The notes: generated by a model not told the origin, from the sequence alone. A DNA stretch of 64,000 bases from an uncultured Sunxiuqinia sp. (GCF_947495665.1 NZ_CANLZV010000001.1:124001-188000), one strand, 5' to 3'. Positions 9,018 through 18,423 are shown, numbered from the stretch's first letter. Numbers and translations: made by a program.

Positions 9018-9056
9018 CGTCATCGCGAACAATGTGAAGCGATCTGCTATTGGAAG
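9018..9056. repeat. Dispersed repeat CGTCATCGCGAAC, copy 1
   Basis: The segment TCGTCATCGCGAACAATGTG continuing AAGCGATCTGCTATTGGAAG is repeated almost exactly at 10380-10419. It resembles the widespread bacterial intergenic motif CGTCATTGCGAnnGAAGCAATCT (established knowledge). Confidence 0.7.
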
Positions 9057-9444
9057 GTTGGAAGATTAGAATATAGGAAGGTTAGAATGGTAATTGGTTA
9101 AAGCTGAACGGTAAGGGGGCACCGTTGCCAACGACGGTCAATCAGTCGCTCGTTTCCGTAATTCTCAAACGTGAGGTAGCGGAAAATTGATTCGTAGCGA
9201 TTTTTTTCGTTGTAATAAGCTTTACCATGCTGGTTTTTGCATGTTCTTACTTATTCATAATCATTCTATATTATGTTTTTCGATAAGTAGTATTTGGAAA
9301 TATCGCAAAAGGATTTGTAACTTGAAACATAAGATTGTACGAAGTAAACCGCCGGCTGGTCATCAACCTTTCCTGTTTAGTAGCGCGGATCGGAAGAGGA
9401 GGCCGGCGGAGCTTTTGCAAGATATCACAAAATTTAATGTTACC

Positions 9445-10131
9445 ATGAGTTATCAAAGTGATTTTGAACTTTGGAAAGAACAAATTGAGAATCTCCCTCC
9501 GGAGGAGCTTAAGCTACCGAACCAACCCATTGACGATTTTGTGGCGCGTGTTGAAACTTTGGCTGTTGATGCCAATGAAGACCGGGAGGTTTTAGCTGCT
9601 GCCGGTATGGATGTTACTTTAATTGATGATCTGACCCCTCTTAGTGGTGCTTTGCGTTATTGCCAGGCTAATTGGATGAGTGTTTTCCGGGCTCGGGAAG
9701 AAGCAGAAGCTTTATGGAAGGAACAGGCTCCGCAAGCCTTCCAGTTTCGAGATGAACTGTTACACCATTTTTCCTTTGCCTATCGGGATTACGAAGACAT
9801 TCAAAAGAAAGTAATGCGCATTCGCGAGGGAGCCAGCCAAGCTGATATGATTCAGGATTTATTGGAACTGGCTGTGCTGGGTGAAAAATACCCAGAGCCC
9901 TTAAATGCCATCAATTTTGACTTGGCTCAGTTGCAGGAAGCACGTACCGTTTCGCATACCCTATCGGAACTATTGGCTGCTGCCAATGGTGCTGCCGATG
10001 ATAGCAGCGAAACTAAAGTTATGCGCGATAAGGCGTATTCTTTACTGGATCAAAAATCGAGTACGATTCGTGAATTTGGCCGTTATGTCTTTTGGAAAAA
10101 TGAAAACAAGCGAAAACGCTATTACAAGTAG
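9445..10131 (+). CDS. Helical protein of unknown function
   Basis: 228 residues from the ATG at 9445 (MSYQSDFELWKEQ). The frame is open upstream to 9187 but that part is basic, unstructured-looking and overlaps repeat-rich spacer. The sequence reads as all-helical, with acidic N- and middle parts, and ends in the basic, aromatic tail GRYVFWKNENKRKRYYK. No signal peptide and no known catalytic motif. It is the only plus-strand gene inside the minus-strand polysaccharide locus, is flanked by repeats on both sides, and has a convincing terminator 40 bp downstream. I do not recognise the family. Confidence 0.65.
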   Translation: MSYQSDFELWKEQIENLPPEELKLPNQPIDDFVARVETLAVDANEDREVLAAAGMDVTLIDDLTPLSGALRYCQANWMSVFRAREEAEALWKEQAPQAFQFRDELLHHFSFAYRDYEDIQKKVMRIREGASQADMIQDLLELAVLGEKYPEPLNAINFDLAQLQEARTVSHTLSELLAAANGAADDSSETKVMRDKAYSLLDQKSSTIREFGRYVFWKNENKRKRYYK

Positions 10132-10162
10132 TTTGTTAAACCCCTTGATTTTAGTAGCCCCG

Positions 10163-10316
10163 CGGCAGTTTAACCCCTCCCGCGGGGTTTTTTTGTGTCC
10201 ATCGGCAGTTTAAGGTGCCCCTCAGCAGTTTAAGTGAGTCAATCGGTTAAGTTGACCTGTCCCCCGGCAGTTTAAGTGAGTCAATCAGCTTGGTAAACCG
10301 TCCCCCGGCAGTTTAA
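10163..10316 (+). repeat. Five phased copies of CGGCAGTTTAA
   Basis: CGGCAGTTTAA (third copy CAGCAGTTTAA) starts at 10163, 10203, 10223, 10265 and 10306, so spacings are 40, 20, 42 and 41 nt, close to multiples of 20-21. Copies 3 and 4 are followed by an identical GTGAGTCAATC. Each copy is preceded by a C-rich run (CCCC or CCCCC). The array starts inside the terminator region of the upstream gene. Confidence 0.8.
10172..10194 (+). terminator. Rho-independent terminator after the 228-residue protein
   Basis: Stem AACCCC / GGGGTT (10172-10177 with 10184-10189), loop TCCCGC, followed by a run of Ts to 10194. Located 40 bp after the stop of the plus-strand gene. Confidence 0.7.
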
Positions 10317-10379
10317 AGCATCCCCTTGCGGACTTGGAGCTTCCCATTGGCTGTTTGAGGCGAATTATCATGCTTTTAT

Positions 10380-10419
10380 CCGTCATCGCGAACAAGGTGA
10401 AGCGATCTGCTATTGGAAG
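10380..10419. repeat. Dispersed repeat CGTCATCGCGAAC, copy 2
   Basis: Near-identical to 9018-9056: CCGTCATCGCGAACAAGGTG followed by AAGCGATCTGCTATTGGAAG. Confidence 0.7.
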
Positions 10420-10423
10420 AATA

Positions 10424-10701
10424 GAAGGTCAGAGGGTTGGAAGATTAGAATGGTTATTGGCTTCGACTCATTAAACCACTTAATCGCTGACCACCGATGA
10501 CTCACCACGATTTCTACCCTGGCGGGGCTCCTTCTTTTCTATCGCTGTTTTTCCTCCATTCCGAAGAGGTGGGCGCCGATTGATCGGCGATGGGGTTTTT
10601 TACCTTTTCCAAAGTTCTAACCTTTGGAAAAAGTTGGAAACTCACCCCAAGCCAGCTTCGCAGGCTTTGCCCCTCTCTTCGAAAAGAGATGGGAAGAGGT
10701 T
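10424..10701. repeat. Direct repeat B, copy 1 (278 bp), with internal palindromes
   Basis: Matches 10805-11082 at a fixed offset of 381 bp with few mismatches. It carries two inverted repeats: TTTTCCAAAG / CTTTGGAAAA (10605-10614 with 10622-10631, 7-nt loop) and GCCGAT / ATCGGC around 10575-10588. Both are preserved in copy 2. Confidence 0.9.
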
Positions 10702-10804
10702 GGCAGATTAGAAGGTCAGAAGATTAGAATGTTGGAAGGGGGATTGGCTAAAGCCGATTGGTAAGGGGTGTTGGGGGGACGAATATCGGAATATCGGAAG
10801 GTCA

Positions 10805-11082
10805 GAAGGTCAGAGGGTTGGAAGATTAGAATGGTTGTTGGCTTCGGCTCATTTAACCACCTAATCGCTGACGACCGATGACTCACCACGATTTCTACCC
10901 TGGCGGGGCTCCTTCTTTTCCATCGCTGTTTTTCCTCCATCCCGAAGAGGTGGGCACCGATTGATCGGCGATGGGGTTTTTTACCTTTTCCAAAGTTCTA
11001 ACCTTTGGAAAAAGTTGGAAACTCACCCCAAGCCAGCTTCGCAGGCTTTGCCCCTCACTTTGAAAAAAGATGGGAAGAGGTT
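10805..11082. repeat. Direct repeat B, copy 2 (278 bp)
   Basis: Second copy of 10424-10701. Its hairpin-forming segments are intact, whereas substitutions lie mostly outside them (for example GGGCGCCG against GGGCACCG, CTCTTCGAAAAG against CACTTTGAAAAA). Confidence 0.9.
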
Positions 11083-11237
11083 TGGAAGATTAGAAGGTTG
11101 GAAGGTTGGAAGGTTGGAGGATTAGAAGGTCGGAAGATTAGAATATTGGAAGGGTTATGGGGTTCCATTTTCACTTAATTAGCTAACCACTTTCTTCTTG
11201 CGTTTTAAACCTTCCAGATCTTGGAGACGCTGAAAGG

Positions 11238-12437
11238 TTATGCCTGGTACTCAACGATTGCCTTCACACAGCGCATTGCTGCTTGCCCATCCCAAAGCTC
11301 AGGTCGTTGTGGTACACGTCCTGCCTTAATTGCCTTTTGGTATTCTTTTCGGATGCGTTCAATGTTATTGCCGACCAATACGCTGGCCCCTCCATGTTCT
11401 TTCAACGTTACCGGTCGTTCTGTATTCCAACGGAGGGTTAGGCAAGGAGTACCTAGTACACAACATTCTTCTTGTAAGCCACCGCTATCTGTGAGCATGA
11501 TGGAGGCACTCATATTAAGCCGCAACATTTCGTGGTACCCGATGGGGTGCATCAAAAAGAGATTGGTGCAGGTAATGGCCTTTTCCCATAATCCAAAGTT
11601 TTGAAGCATTTTTTGCGTACGGGGGTGAATGGGCCAGATGACAGGCATTTCGCTGGCTACTTCATCGGTGAGGAAATGGAGAATAGTTTCCAGAACTTCT
11701 TTTTGATCGACATTGGATGGCCGATGAAGGGTGAGGAGCGCGTAACTACCCCTATCTCTGCTTGGAGCTGAATCCGCTTCCTTAAGAAGGGGGATAAAGG
11801 CTTGCGCGCGGTCTGAATCCAGCAGATTGGCTTTTATTATATGGTTGATTTGAAGTGTTGATGCTTTATCCCGATTGGCTTCAAGAGTGTCAATCATAAT
11901 ATTGCCAACGAATTTGATTTTTTCATCCGGAACGCCTTCTTTTTGAAGGTTCTCATTGGATAGTTTATCCGGAGTAAGCAGGAGATCGCTCAACCGGTCG
12001 GTAACAAGTCGGTTGACCTCTTCGGGCATCGTAATATCGCCTGAACGAAGACCAGCTTCAATATGACATACCTTGATGTTAAGCTTCTTGGCAGTTACAG
12101 AACAAGCCAAGGTAGCATTGACATCACCAACCACGACCACCCAGTCTGGTTGTTCTTGCAAGCATACCTTTTCAAATCCGATCATCGTGTTACCTACCTG
12201 TTCCGCATGGCTGCCGGAACCAATCCCCAGGTTTATGTCTGCTGCGGGGATGCCCAGCGCATCAAAAAAGGCCTGGCTCATCCGGTCATCGTAATGTTGC
12301 CCGGTGTGTACCAATATATGCTGAATGTTTGGGCTGGTAGCATCGTTATGCGTTTGGTTGTATTGTTCGATGGCACGTACAAACGGAGCAATCTTCATGA
12401 AGTTAGGACGAGCCCCTACAATGGAAATGATTTTCAT
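11238..12437 (-). CDS. wecB: UDP-N-acetylglucosamine 2-epimerase (non-hydrolysing)
   Basis: 399 residues with a GT-B fold. Opens MKIISIVGARPNFMKIAPF, the UDP-binding GxRPxxxK motif, followed by HTGQHYDD near residue 43, CHIEAGLRSGD near 127, and DSGGLQEECCVLGTPCLTLR near 320, all hallmarks of the family. It interconverts UDP-GlcNAc and UDP-ManNAc. It follows an NAD-dependent epimerase gene on the same strand and probably provides an N-acetylated mannosamine-type precursor for the polysaccharide. Confidence 0.95.
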   Translation of the reverse strand: MKIISIVGARPNFMKIAPFVRAIEQYNQTHNDATSPNIQHILVHTGQHYDDRMSQAFFDALGIPAADINLGIGSGSHAEQVGNTMIGFEKVCLQEQPDWVVVVGDVNATLACSVTAKKLNIKVCHIEAGLRSGDITMPEEVNRLVTDRLSDLLLTPDKLSNENLQKEGVPDEKIKFVGNIMIDTLEANRDKASTLQINHIIKANLLDSDRAQAFIPLLKEADSAPSRDRGSYALLTLHRPSNVDQKEVLETILHFLTDEVASEMPVIWPIHPRTQKMLQNFGLWEKAITCTNLFLMHPIGYHEMLRLNMSASIMLTDSGGLQEECCVLGTPCLTLRWNTERPVTLKEHGGASVLVGNNIERIRKEYQKAIKAGRVPQRPELWDGQAAMRCVKAIVEYQA

Positions 12438-12970
12438 GTTATCGTGGTTTTGGTTGTTATAGGTTTTGCAGAGTGGCTAGATGCCGTTAGCTAGCTTTGT
12501 TCTCAACAGCTACTCCTGTCCAAAACTGTTGTTGGTTTTCTTGATCCTTCCGCCCCAATCGATTGAGCCACCTTCCCCCAAAAAAAAGGGATGTGCTGGT
12601 CGCTCGTTTCTGTTACTCTTAAACGACTTCAAATTAAGGTTAAAGTGTAAAGGAACAAGGTTAAAGTGTCTGGAGCTTGTCAATCGATGATCACTACTTA
12701 CAACTGTGCTGAACTTCGATTGGTGGTATTTTGCGCTGATGCTGACAGGTCGATGCCTTGTTGTCGTTGTAAAGGACGGGGAGCTGGCCTCTCGTTTCCG
12801 TTGCTTAAAAGGAGGCAAAAACTGTGGGATCTTCGATAGGTTCTTACAAGCCAAAGTCCAGAGCGGGAAGGGGAGGCTGTTCTTTTTCATCGCACGATAA
12901 TCTTCGCTTGATTTGTGAATGATGTTTTTCAAACTTTTATTACTGGCCCCTCCATGAGGTATCTTGGATG
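12438..12970. other. Gene-free spacer (533 bp)
   Basis: Holds scattered repeat phrases (GGTCGCTCGTTTCTGTTACTC at about 12599, AAGGTTAAAGTG around 12640-12670, GGGGAGCTGGCC at about 12779). The antisense ORF across it is low-complexity and follows these phrases. Confidence 0.6.
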
Positions 12971-13963
12971 TTATTCACTTTCAAAGGTGATGCCGTCCTT
13001 ATTTTTATCAATGAACTCGTAATGCAGGGTGTTGTGCAATCCTTGGCCCAAGGTATAAGGCGCTTTGAATCCACAATTGTGTGCTTTGGTGGCATCGAAT
13101 TGCGTGGTGGCGCAAAACTTTTTGACCCGAACCGAGCTAACGGCAAACTTTTTTCTTGTAAGGGCACTTAAGATGTCGAATCCATATCCGCCCAACATAC
13201 CTAACCAGTAAGGAAAATGTGTGGAGGGAATATGCTTATTTAAACTTTCTTCCACCTGAGCTACCAAGTCGTTCATGTTCAAGTCTGGCTTGTCGATGTA
13301 GTTGAATACCTGGTAGCCGGGCTTTGTATTTTTTAGATGGTATTTGATAAAAGCGGCGATATTACCAACATAGGCCATGGACTTGTAGTTGGTTCCCTTG
13401 CCCACCATTAAAAATTTACCGGAGGCAATTTGTTTGAGCAGGTTATATACGTTGCCACGATTCCGTTCTCCAAAAATCACCGTTGGACGAATGATGGTTA
13501 ACGAACGGTTTTCCGGATCTTGTTGGTGCCAGGCCCTTAATACCTCTTCGGCCTGCCATTTGCTTTTGCCATAGTGGTTAAACGGATCAGCCGGGTGTTG
13601 TTCATTGGGATTCTCTTTGTTAAGGCCATATACCGCTACCGAGCTGGTAAAGATGATGTTTCTTACTCCGTTCTTGTCCATGGCATCCAAGACGTTTCTG
13701 GTACCCTGGACATTTACATCGTAATACAAGGAAGTGGGAGAAACATCATCACGATGTTCGGCGGCAAGCAATACCACCGCTTCCTGCCCTTGAAGCGCGT
13801 TGTCCAGCTCCGCTTGGTTTCTGACATCACCAAGGGTTGTTAGCTCCGGAAAAAATGGGCTTTGTTGTTTATCAAAGATTTTTAGCTTAAAATCAGTTCT
13901 TGTAATATCAGTTAAGCGTGTTCCGACAAAACCGGAAGCACCGATGAAAGTAACGTTATGCAT
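12971..13963 (-). CDS. NAD-dependent nucleotide-sugar epimerase/reductase (extended SDR)
   Basis: 330 residues. GASGFVG at residues 8-14 is the NAD-binding loop; Ser107/Ser108 lie in IFTSSVAVYG, and Tyr131/Lys135 in HYGKSK form the catalytic dyad. The overall pattern resembles UDP-GlcNAc 4-epimerase-like or 4-keto-reductase enzymes of O-antigen loci (WbpV/WbpK group), but I cannot fix the substrate. Starts 3 bp before the stop region of the downstream GT2 gene, so these are tightly linked. With wecB it probably builds an N-acetyl deoxy- or manno-type sugar. Confidence 0.8.
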   Translation of the reverse strand: MHNVTFIGASGFVGTRLTDITRTDFKLKIFDKQQSPFFPELTTLGDVRNQAELDNALQGQEAVVLLAAEHRDDVSPTSLYYDVNVQGTRNVLDAMDKNGVRNIIFTSSVAVYGLNKENPNEQHPADPFNHYGKSKWQAEEVLRAWHQQDPENRSLTIIRPTVIFGERNRGNVYNLLKQIASGKFLMVGKGTNYKSMAYVGNIAAFIKYHLKNTKPGYQVFNYIDKPDLNMNDLVAQVEESLNKHIPSTHFPYWLGMLGGYGFDILSALTRKKFAVSSVRVKKFCATTQFDATKAHNCGFKAPYTLGQGLHNTLHYEFIDKNKDGITFESE

Positions 13964-13965
13964 GG

Positions 13966-14715
13966 TTATTTCGAGATGAATTGTTTTAGTTTTGGAATTA
14001 AACGAAGAACGGGATAAAATGGAGATACTTTGATGCCATTCTTTTTAAAAGCTCGCAAGATATTTCGATTTCCTTCAATGATTTTTTTGAGTGAGCCTGT
14101 ACTTTCTCCACCATAGCGCATTTTTACAATTGTTTCATCAAGGAAGGAAACTTTTATGCAATTCTTTTCTATAAAACGTAGCATCAGTTCAAAGTCAGCT
14201 GATACGTCGAGATTCGTGTCAAAAAGACCGTATTTTTCATATACTTCCTTCTTAACAAAGAATGTAGGATGAGGAGGATGCCATCCTTTCGTAAAACTGC
14301 CTGAAATAAAGGGAGATGATTTCCAGTGTCTGATTACTTTGTTCGTGTCTGTGGGAGCTACGAAATTGAGGTTTCCATACAGTGCATCACAGTTAGTTGT
14401 TGTGAATGTTTGGGCAATTTTTGCTAATATATTATCGGAAGCATAAAAGTCATCGGAATTTAAAATTCCAATAATGTCGCCATTGGCGAGTTTAATCCCT
14501 TTATTCATGGCATCATAAATGCCCTTGTCGGGTTCAGAAATGATGGTCTTAACCCGGTTGGGTCTTGATTTTATTATTTCGATGGTATTGTCTTTTGAGG
14601 CGCCATCAATAATAATGTGCTCAAGGTCAATTTCAGTCTGCTCATGAACCGAATCAATACAGCTAGCAATAAAAGGTGCACTATTAAAAGTGGCGGTGAC
14701 GATAGAAATTTTCAT
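13966..14715 (-). CDS. Family 2 glycosyltransferase
   Basis: 249 residues from the ATG at 14715 (MKISIVTATFNSAPFI); a GTG at 14754 overlapping the upstream stop would add 13 residues lacking GT-A character. GT-A fold: IIDGASKDNTIEII (about 35-48) and the metal-site NSDD at 86-89 (GILNSDDFY), followed by GWHPPHPTFFVKKEVYEK. Cytoplasmic, transferring a sugar to the lipid-linked repeat unit. It begins the AT-rich core of the locus and follows a GT4 gene with about 35 bp between stop and start. Confidence 0.9.
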   Translation of the reverse strand: MKISIVTATFNSAPFIASCIDSVHEQTEIDLEHIIIDGASKDNTIEIIKSRPNRVKTIISEPDKGIYDAMNKGIKLANGDIIGILNSDDFYASDNILAKIAQTFTTTNCDALYGNLNFVAPTDTNKVIRHWKSSPFISGSFTKGWHPPHPTFFVKKEVYEKYGLFDTNLDVSADFELMLRFIEKNCIKVSFLDETIVKMRYGGESTGSLKKIIEGNRNILRAFKKNGIKVSPFYPVLRLIPKLKQFISK

Positions 14716-14750
14716 AATTATAAAACACTTTTGTTCAGACGATGACTGTT

Positions 14751-15908
14751 TCACTGTTTCAGAGTATCAATTAATACTTTAGATTGATTTTCAAATGCAT
14801 ATCGTCTGGATGTTTCTATTGCATTTTTTCGCACCTCATTATAGTTGGATTTCGTATCTCTGAGTTGGTTAAATAGATTATTTAATGCTGTTACACTTTT
14901 AGGTTTAAATATAAATCCATTTATCCCATCATTAATTATACTTGGAATACTGCCAACGTTTGTTGCCAGAACCAAACAGCCGCTTGCCATTGCTTCAAGA
15001 ACTACTTGAGGCAGTCCTTCGCTATAGCTTGGCAGGATGAAGATGTCGTGAGATCGGTATATGTCCAGTAGCTGAGGTCCATATGGAATATAACCGTGAA
15101 GATGTATCTTATTAGAAAGGTTATATTCTTTTATCAGTTGTTTCGTATTTGACATGTATTGTCCATCACCCACAATTGACAATTCGTAATCAATATTTGT
15201 GTTTTTTAAAGCGCTCAATAATTCATTTATTCCTTTGTTTACTTCAATACGACCAACGAATAGTAGGCGCACTCTTTCTTCTATATTCAGCGGGCGAAGT
15301 TTAGATTCATCGATAATATCATTGATATGATATCTGGAACTTACAAATTCACGGACATTATTGGATAGGTGCGCATAGCGCTTTTTTATATCAGGTCCTA
15401 ATGTTAAAACATGTGAGTTATTTTTATTGGCAAAATTTTCCACAAATGTTTCTAAATAATTAGCGATAAATCGAGCCATTGTTTTATAAATTCCACTATA
15501 TCGCATAGGGATCATTTCACGGGTATTTTGCCGAATTAGCAGACAGTGTTTTTTTTCATACCTTATTGCGTATTTCAATATTATAAGACTGATTGGAGAA
15601 GGGGTCATTACAAGTAATACATCAGACTTTTTGATGAAATCCTGAATTGTTTTTTTATTTCTAAGCCAATAGAATGGTAGTTTTAAAAACAATGCAAAAA
15701 GGTTTGAATAGCTATTTAATTCAAAAAAATGATTGTATTGCTGGATTAAATAGGAACTTTTTAATGAATCTTCTGTCCCTAATCTACCAATAAATTGAAA
15801 ATCGAAATGAGAAGATATTTCATTGAGTAATAATGTGTATATATCTTCACAAAACAAAAGGTTTTTCTTTTTTAAATATCTTGTTTCTAAATAAACTCCA
15901 ACTTTCAT
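14751..15908 (-). CDS. Family 4 glycosyltransferase
   Basis: 385 residues, GT-B fold. The C-terminal nucleotide-sugar domain has LLFVGRIEVNKGINELLSAL (near 230), LSIVGDGQYM and the E-x7-E signature SYSEGLPQVVLEAMASG (near 310). The N-terminal half is AT-rich and divergent, as usual for acceptor-binding domains. Probably adds one residue of the repeat unit on the cytoplasmic side of the membrane; donor sugar unknown. Confidence 0.9.
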   Translation of the reverse strand: MKVGVYLETRYLKKKNLLFCEDIYTLLLNEISSHFDFQFIGRLGTEDSLKSSYLIQQYNHFFELNSYSNLFALFLKLPFYWLRNKKTIQDFIKKSDVLLVMTPSPISLIILKYAIRYEKKHCLLIRQNTREMIPMRYSGIYKTMARFIANYLETFVENFANKNNSHVLTLGPDIKKRYAHLSNNVREFVSSRYHINDIIDESKLRPLNIEERVRLLFVGRIEVNKGINELLSALKNTNIDYELSIVGDGQYMSNTKQLIKEYNLSNKIHLHGYIPYGPQLLDIYRSHDIFILPSYSEGLPQVVLEAMASGCLVLATNVGSIPSIINDGINGFIFKPKSVTALNNLFNQLRDTKSNYNEVRKNAIETSRRYAFENQSKVLIDTLKQ

Positions 15909-15982
15909 TTATGTGTATTTTATGCTTTCATTAACTATTTTACGTCTCAATTAAAATACTTTTTAGAGAGTAGTGGCGTGTT

Positions 15983-17065
15983 TTAACTATTTAGTAGTAG
16001 TAGGTATTGCTGTAATATACTTTCTGTCTTAAATATATTTTCTGCTATATTTTTATTTGAAATTCCTTCATTTAATAAATCATTTGGATGGGAATTGAGA
16101 GCATAGCTCAGACTTTTAGATATTGATTGTGCATCAAATGGGTTAGATAGAAAATTGGAATTTAGAATTAGCAATGGGACATCAGAAACCCGGGTGGCAA
16201 TAACAGGTTTACCAGCGACCATTGCTTCACAAACCGTATTGGGTAATCCTTCCAGAATACTGAATAGACCTACGGCATCAGCTTGATGTATTTTTTTATT
16301 GATATCTAAAGTTGGAGGATGAAAAGAGAAAACGTTATCTAACTGATATTTTTCAATCTTTTTTAGTGCGACAGACTTTGAATCATCATGATTATCATCG
16401 CCATACCAATCAATTTTCAATTTATTTTTTTCTTCTTTTGTTAGTAGGTTTACAGCTTCAACCAAACAATTTAGGTTTTTTAAATACCGATGACTAGCAG
16501 CAATAACAATGTTAAATTTGCCATCTTTTTGTGGGGTGAATTTTTCGTTCGATTGCCATTTTTTAAAGTCAACAATATTGTATATTACTTTGCATTTTCT
16601 GGAAGCAAGAAGCGGATTGACTTTTCTAACCATTTTAATATTTGCATGAGAGTTGGCTACAACATAATCAGCAAATAAATGAAACCATCGATAGGCTTTC
16701 AATTTGAAAGATTTCAGGATGGCTGGGTTTGCACTTCGTTCTCCAACGACTAATTTCCATTTCCTCCTTGGGAAACCTGCTATTTCACAAATGAAGTTTG
16801 GTGCCTCCAAAAAGGATAAAACAGAATTAAAGTTCCCATGACGTATGTATCGGCGCATTTTTAATAGCCGCATGAAATGATTTGGAGCAATAATTTCATG
16901 CACTGCAATATTATTTTCATCGAGGATATCTTTAAAAAAGTTGATGCGGTGGTATACCAAAAAAGAAACCTTATGCCCATTTTGCTTTAAGCCAACAGCC
17001 AAATTAACAAGTTGACGTTGTGCACCACCAGAGCCAAGACTGTCAATAACGCAGAGTATTTTCAT
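15983..17065 (-). CDS. Family 4 glycosyltransferase
   Basis: 360 residues. Begins MKILCVIDSLGSGGAQRQLVNLA, a classic GT4 N-terminus with the GGAQR acceptor loop. The C-terminal half has FSILEGLPNTVCEAMVAGKPVIAT (E-x7-E region, near 275). Its start codon overlaps the stop of the upstream polymerase-like gene by 4 nt, so the two are translationally coupled. Donor and linkage unknown. Confidence 0.9.
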   Translation of the reverse strand: MKILCVIDSLGSGGAQRQLVNLAVGLKQNGHKVSFLVYHRINFFKDILDENNIAVHEIIAPNHFMRLLKMRRYIRHGNFNSVLSFLEAPNFICEIAGFPRRKWKLVVGERSANPAILKSFKLKAYRWFHLFADYVVANSHANIKMVRKVNPLLASRKCKVIYNIVDFKKWQSNEKFTPQKDGKFNIVIAASHRYLKNLNCLVEAVNLLTKEEKNKLKIDWYGDDNHDDSKSVALKKIEKYQLDNVFSFHPPTLDINKKIHQADAVGLFSILEGLPNTVCEAMVAGKPVIATRVSDVPLLILNSNFLSNPFDAQSISKSLSYALNSHPNDLLNEGISNKNIAENIFKTESILQQYLLLLNS

Positions 17066-18423
17066 AAGAACTTGAGCATCGAATATATAATCAATAAGCC
17101 AGAGTACATAAATATATATTTAAGTTTATTCTTTATGATTATTTGTTTTGTTTGCTGTGATTGAATATAGACGAATAAAATGTACATGATGGGGTAGACG
17201 GCCATGATTCGTCGAACGTTAATATTGGAAGAGTTGGCCAATAAAAACAAGGCCATAAAACCCAACAGCCAAATGCTTAACTTTGGGAGTTTTTTATAGT
17301 ATTTCTTCAGATTTATGAAAGAAATAAAAACTACATAGCCCCAAAAAACAGGAGCTATGCCTGCTACAATAGCCAAGAGTATTTGAGGAATAGAGTTTGA
17401 ATTTGCTAGCTGAAACCAGGGTGGAAAGGGTGAGATTTGAGAAAATGCGGTAACCGATAGTTGCTTAATACCAAAAGGCAAACGATAAAGTATAGCTCCG
17501 AGCCCTCCTGAGTCTTCTGCACTTAAAGAAGTAGCTTCGGCATATCGATCTATGACCATAAATACAGTACTAAGAGAAGAGAGTATATATTTGATTGATA
17601 AGGCTGCTATGAAAACAACGATAACTGTCGTTAGAAAGTAATAGAATCTTCTGTATTTATTATTACCAGCCTTAGTATACAAAAAGAGCAAAGGAAAGAA
17701 GGAGAATGCAATACCACTTTCGAACCTGAACTCAAGTGTAATGAATTGCAATAGAATTAAAAATAGTAATCTATTTATGGTAAATGGACGATGTACAAGA
17801 TATATAGCTATTGTAAATAATAGTGTAATATGAATATCTCTTAGAAGCCAAGGCGAAAAAGATAAAACATAGGCAAAAAATAAATAAAACAAAGTGTATT
17901 TGAATGCTAATTCTTTTTTTACATAAAATAATAACGTTTTATAGATGAATAGATTTATAAGTACTGCTAAAGCAGAAACGTTTATTATCTGAAATAAAAC
18001 AGTGTTTCCTGTTAAATATTTGTTTGCAATAAATGCTAATGTACCAAAAAGAAAATAAGCTCCTTCCTGTTCAATATGTTCCCTGTAAATAAAACATGAA
18101 TTAAAGATAGCATTTATCGACGGTTTATTTCCTAACTGTTCAGCTACTGTATAAAAATGGTCTTGATCTGGATAAATAAAAAAACTGTTTACTGCTGTAT
18201 ATCCCCAATAAGCAAGCATTGTGTATGAAGTGTATATAAGAAAAGCTAAGTAGAAAATAGATAGTAGATGAATGAGTTCAGCTTTATTTTTATTGGATAA
18301 CCAATAAGAGATTCCAGTACCAATAATAAAAAACGAGATAAGAGAAACCGTTGTTGACATATCGCCACTAAAAAGCGATATACAAAGCATTACAACGACA
18401 CTTAAAAATAGAAAAATAATCAT
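17062..18423 (-). CDS. Wzy-like polysaccharide polymerase (multi-pass membrane protein)
   Basis: 453 residues with roughly 11-12 hydrophobic segments spread over the whole length and a soluble loop containing YPDQDHFYTVAEQ around residues 84-96. Sequence identity is not diagnostic in this class; the call rests on topology, length, AT-rich composition and its place among GTs and a Wzx flippase. The family would polymerise repeat units on the periplasmic face. A membrane glycosyltransferase is the main alternative. Confidence 0.65.
   Translation of the reverse strand: MIIFLFLSVVVMLCISLFSGDMSTTVSLISFFIIGTGISYWLSNKNKAELIHLLSIFYLAFLIYTSYTMLAYWGYTAVNSFFIYPDQDHFYTVAEQLGNKPSINAIFNSCFIYREHIEQEGAYFLFGTLAFIANKYLTGNTVLFQIINVSALAVLINLFIYKTLLFYVKKELAFKYTLFYLFFAYVLSFSPWLLRDIHITLLFTIAIYLVHRPFTINRLLFLILLQFITLEFRFESGIAFSFFPLLFLYTKAGNNKYRRFYYFLTTVIVVFIAALSIKYILSSLSTVFMVIDRYAEATSLSAEDSGGLGAILYRLPFGIKQLSVTAFSQISPFPPWFQLANSNSIPQILLAIVAGIAPVFWGYVVFISFINLKKYYKKLPKLSIWLLGFMALFLLANSSNINVRRIMAVYPIMYILFVYIQSQQTKQIIIKNKLKYIFMYSGLLIIYSMLKFL

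Larger units (their letters stand above)
8052..9444. other. 1.4-kb gene-free spacer, mostly repeats
   Basis: Nothing coding is seen. 8052-8330 is unremarkable AT-rich sequence. 8330-9010 is a tandem minisatellite, 9018-9056 holds a copy of the CGTCATCGCGAAC dispersed repeat, and 9120-9180 contains a GTCGCTCGTTTCCGTAATTC segment related to one near 12599. Short ORFs here follow the repeats. Confidence 0.7.
10317..11237. other. 0.9-kb gene-free spacer
   Basis: Contains the second CGTCATCGCGAAC element (10380-10419), a pair of 278-bp direct repeats and runs of the phrase GGAAGATTAGAAGGT (10700-10740, 11080-11155). No coding sequence supported. Confidence 0.7.

Noticed and set aside
12510-12932. 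140-codon minus-strand ORF
   Set aside because: Low-complexity, no family features, follows phrase repeats and sits in a spacer.
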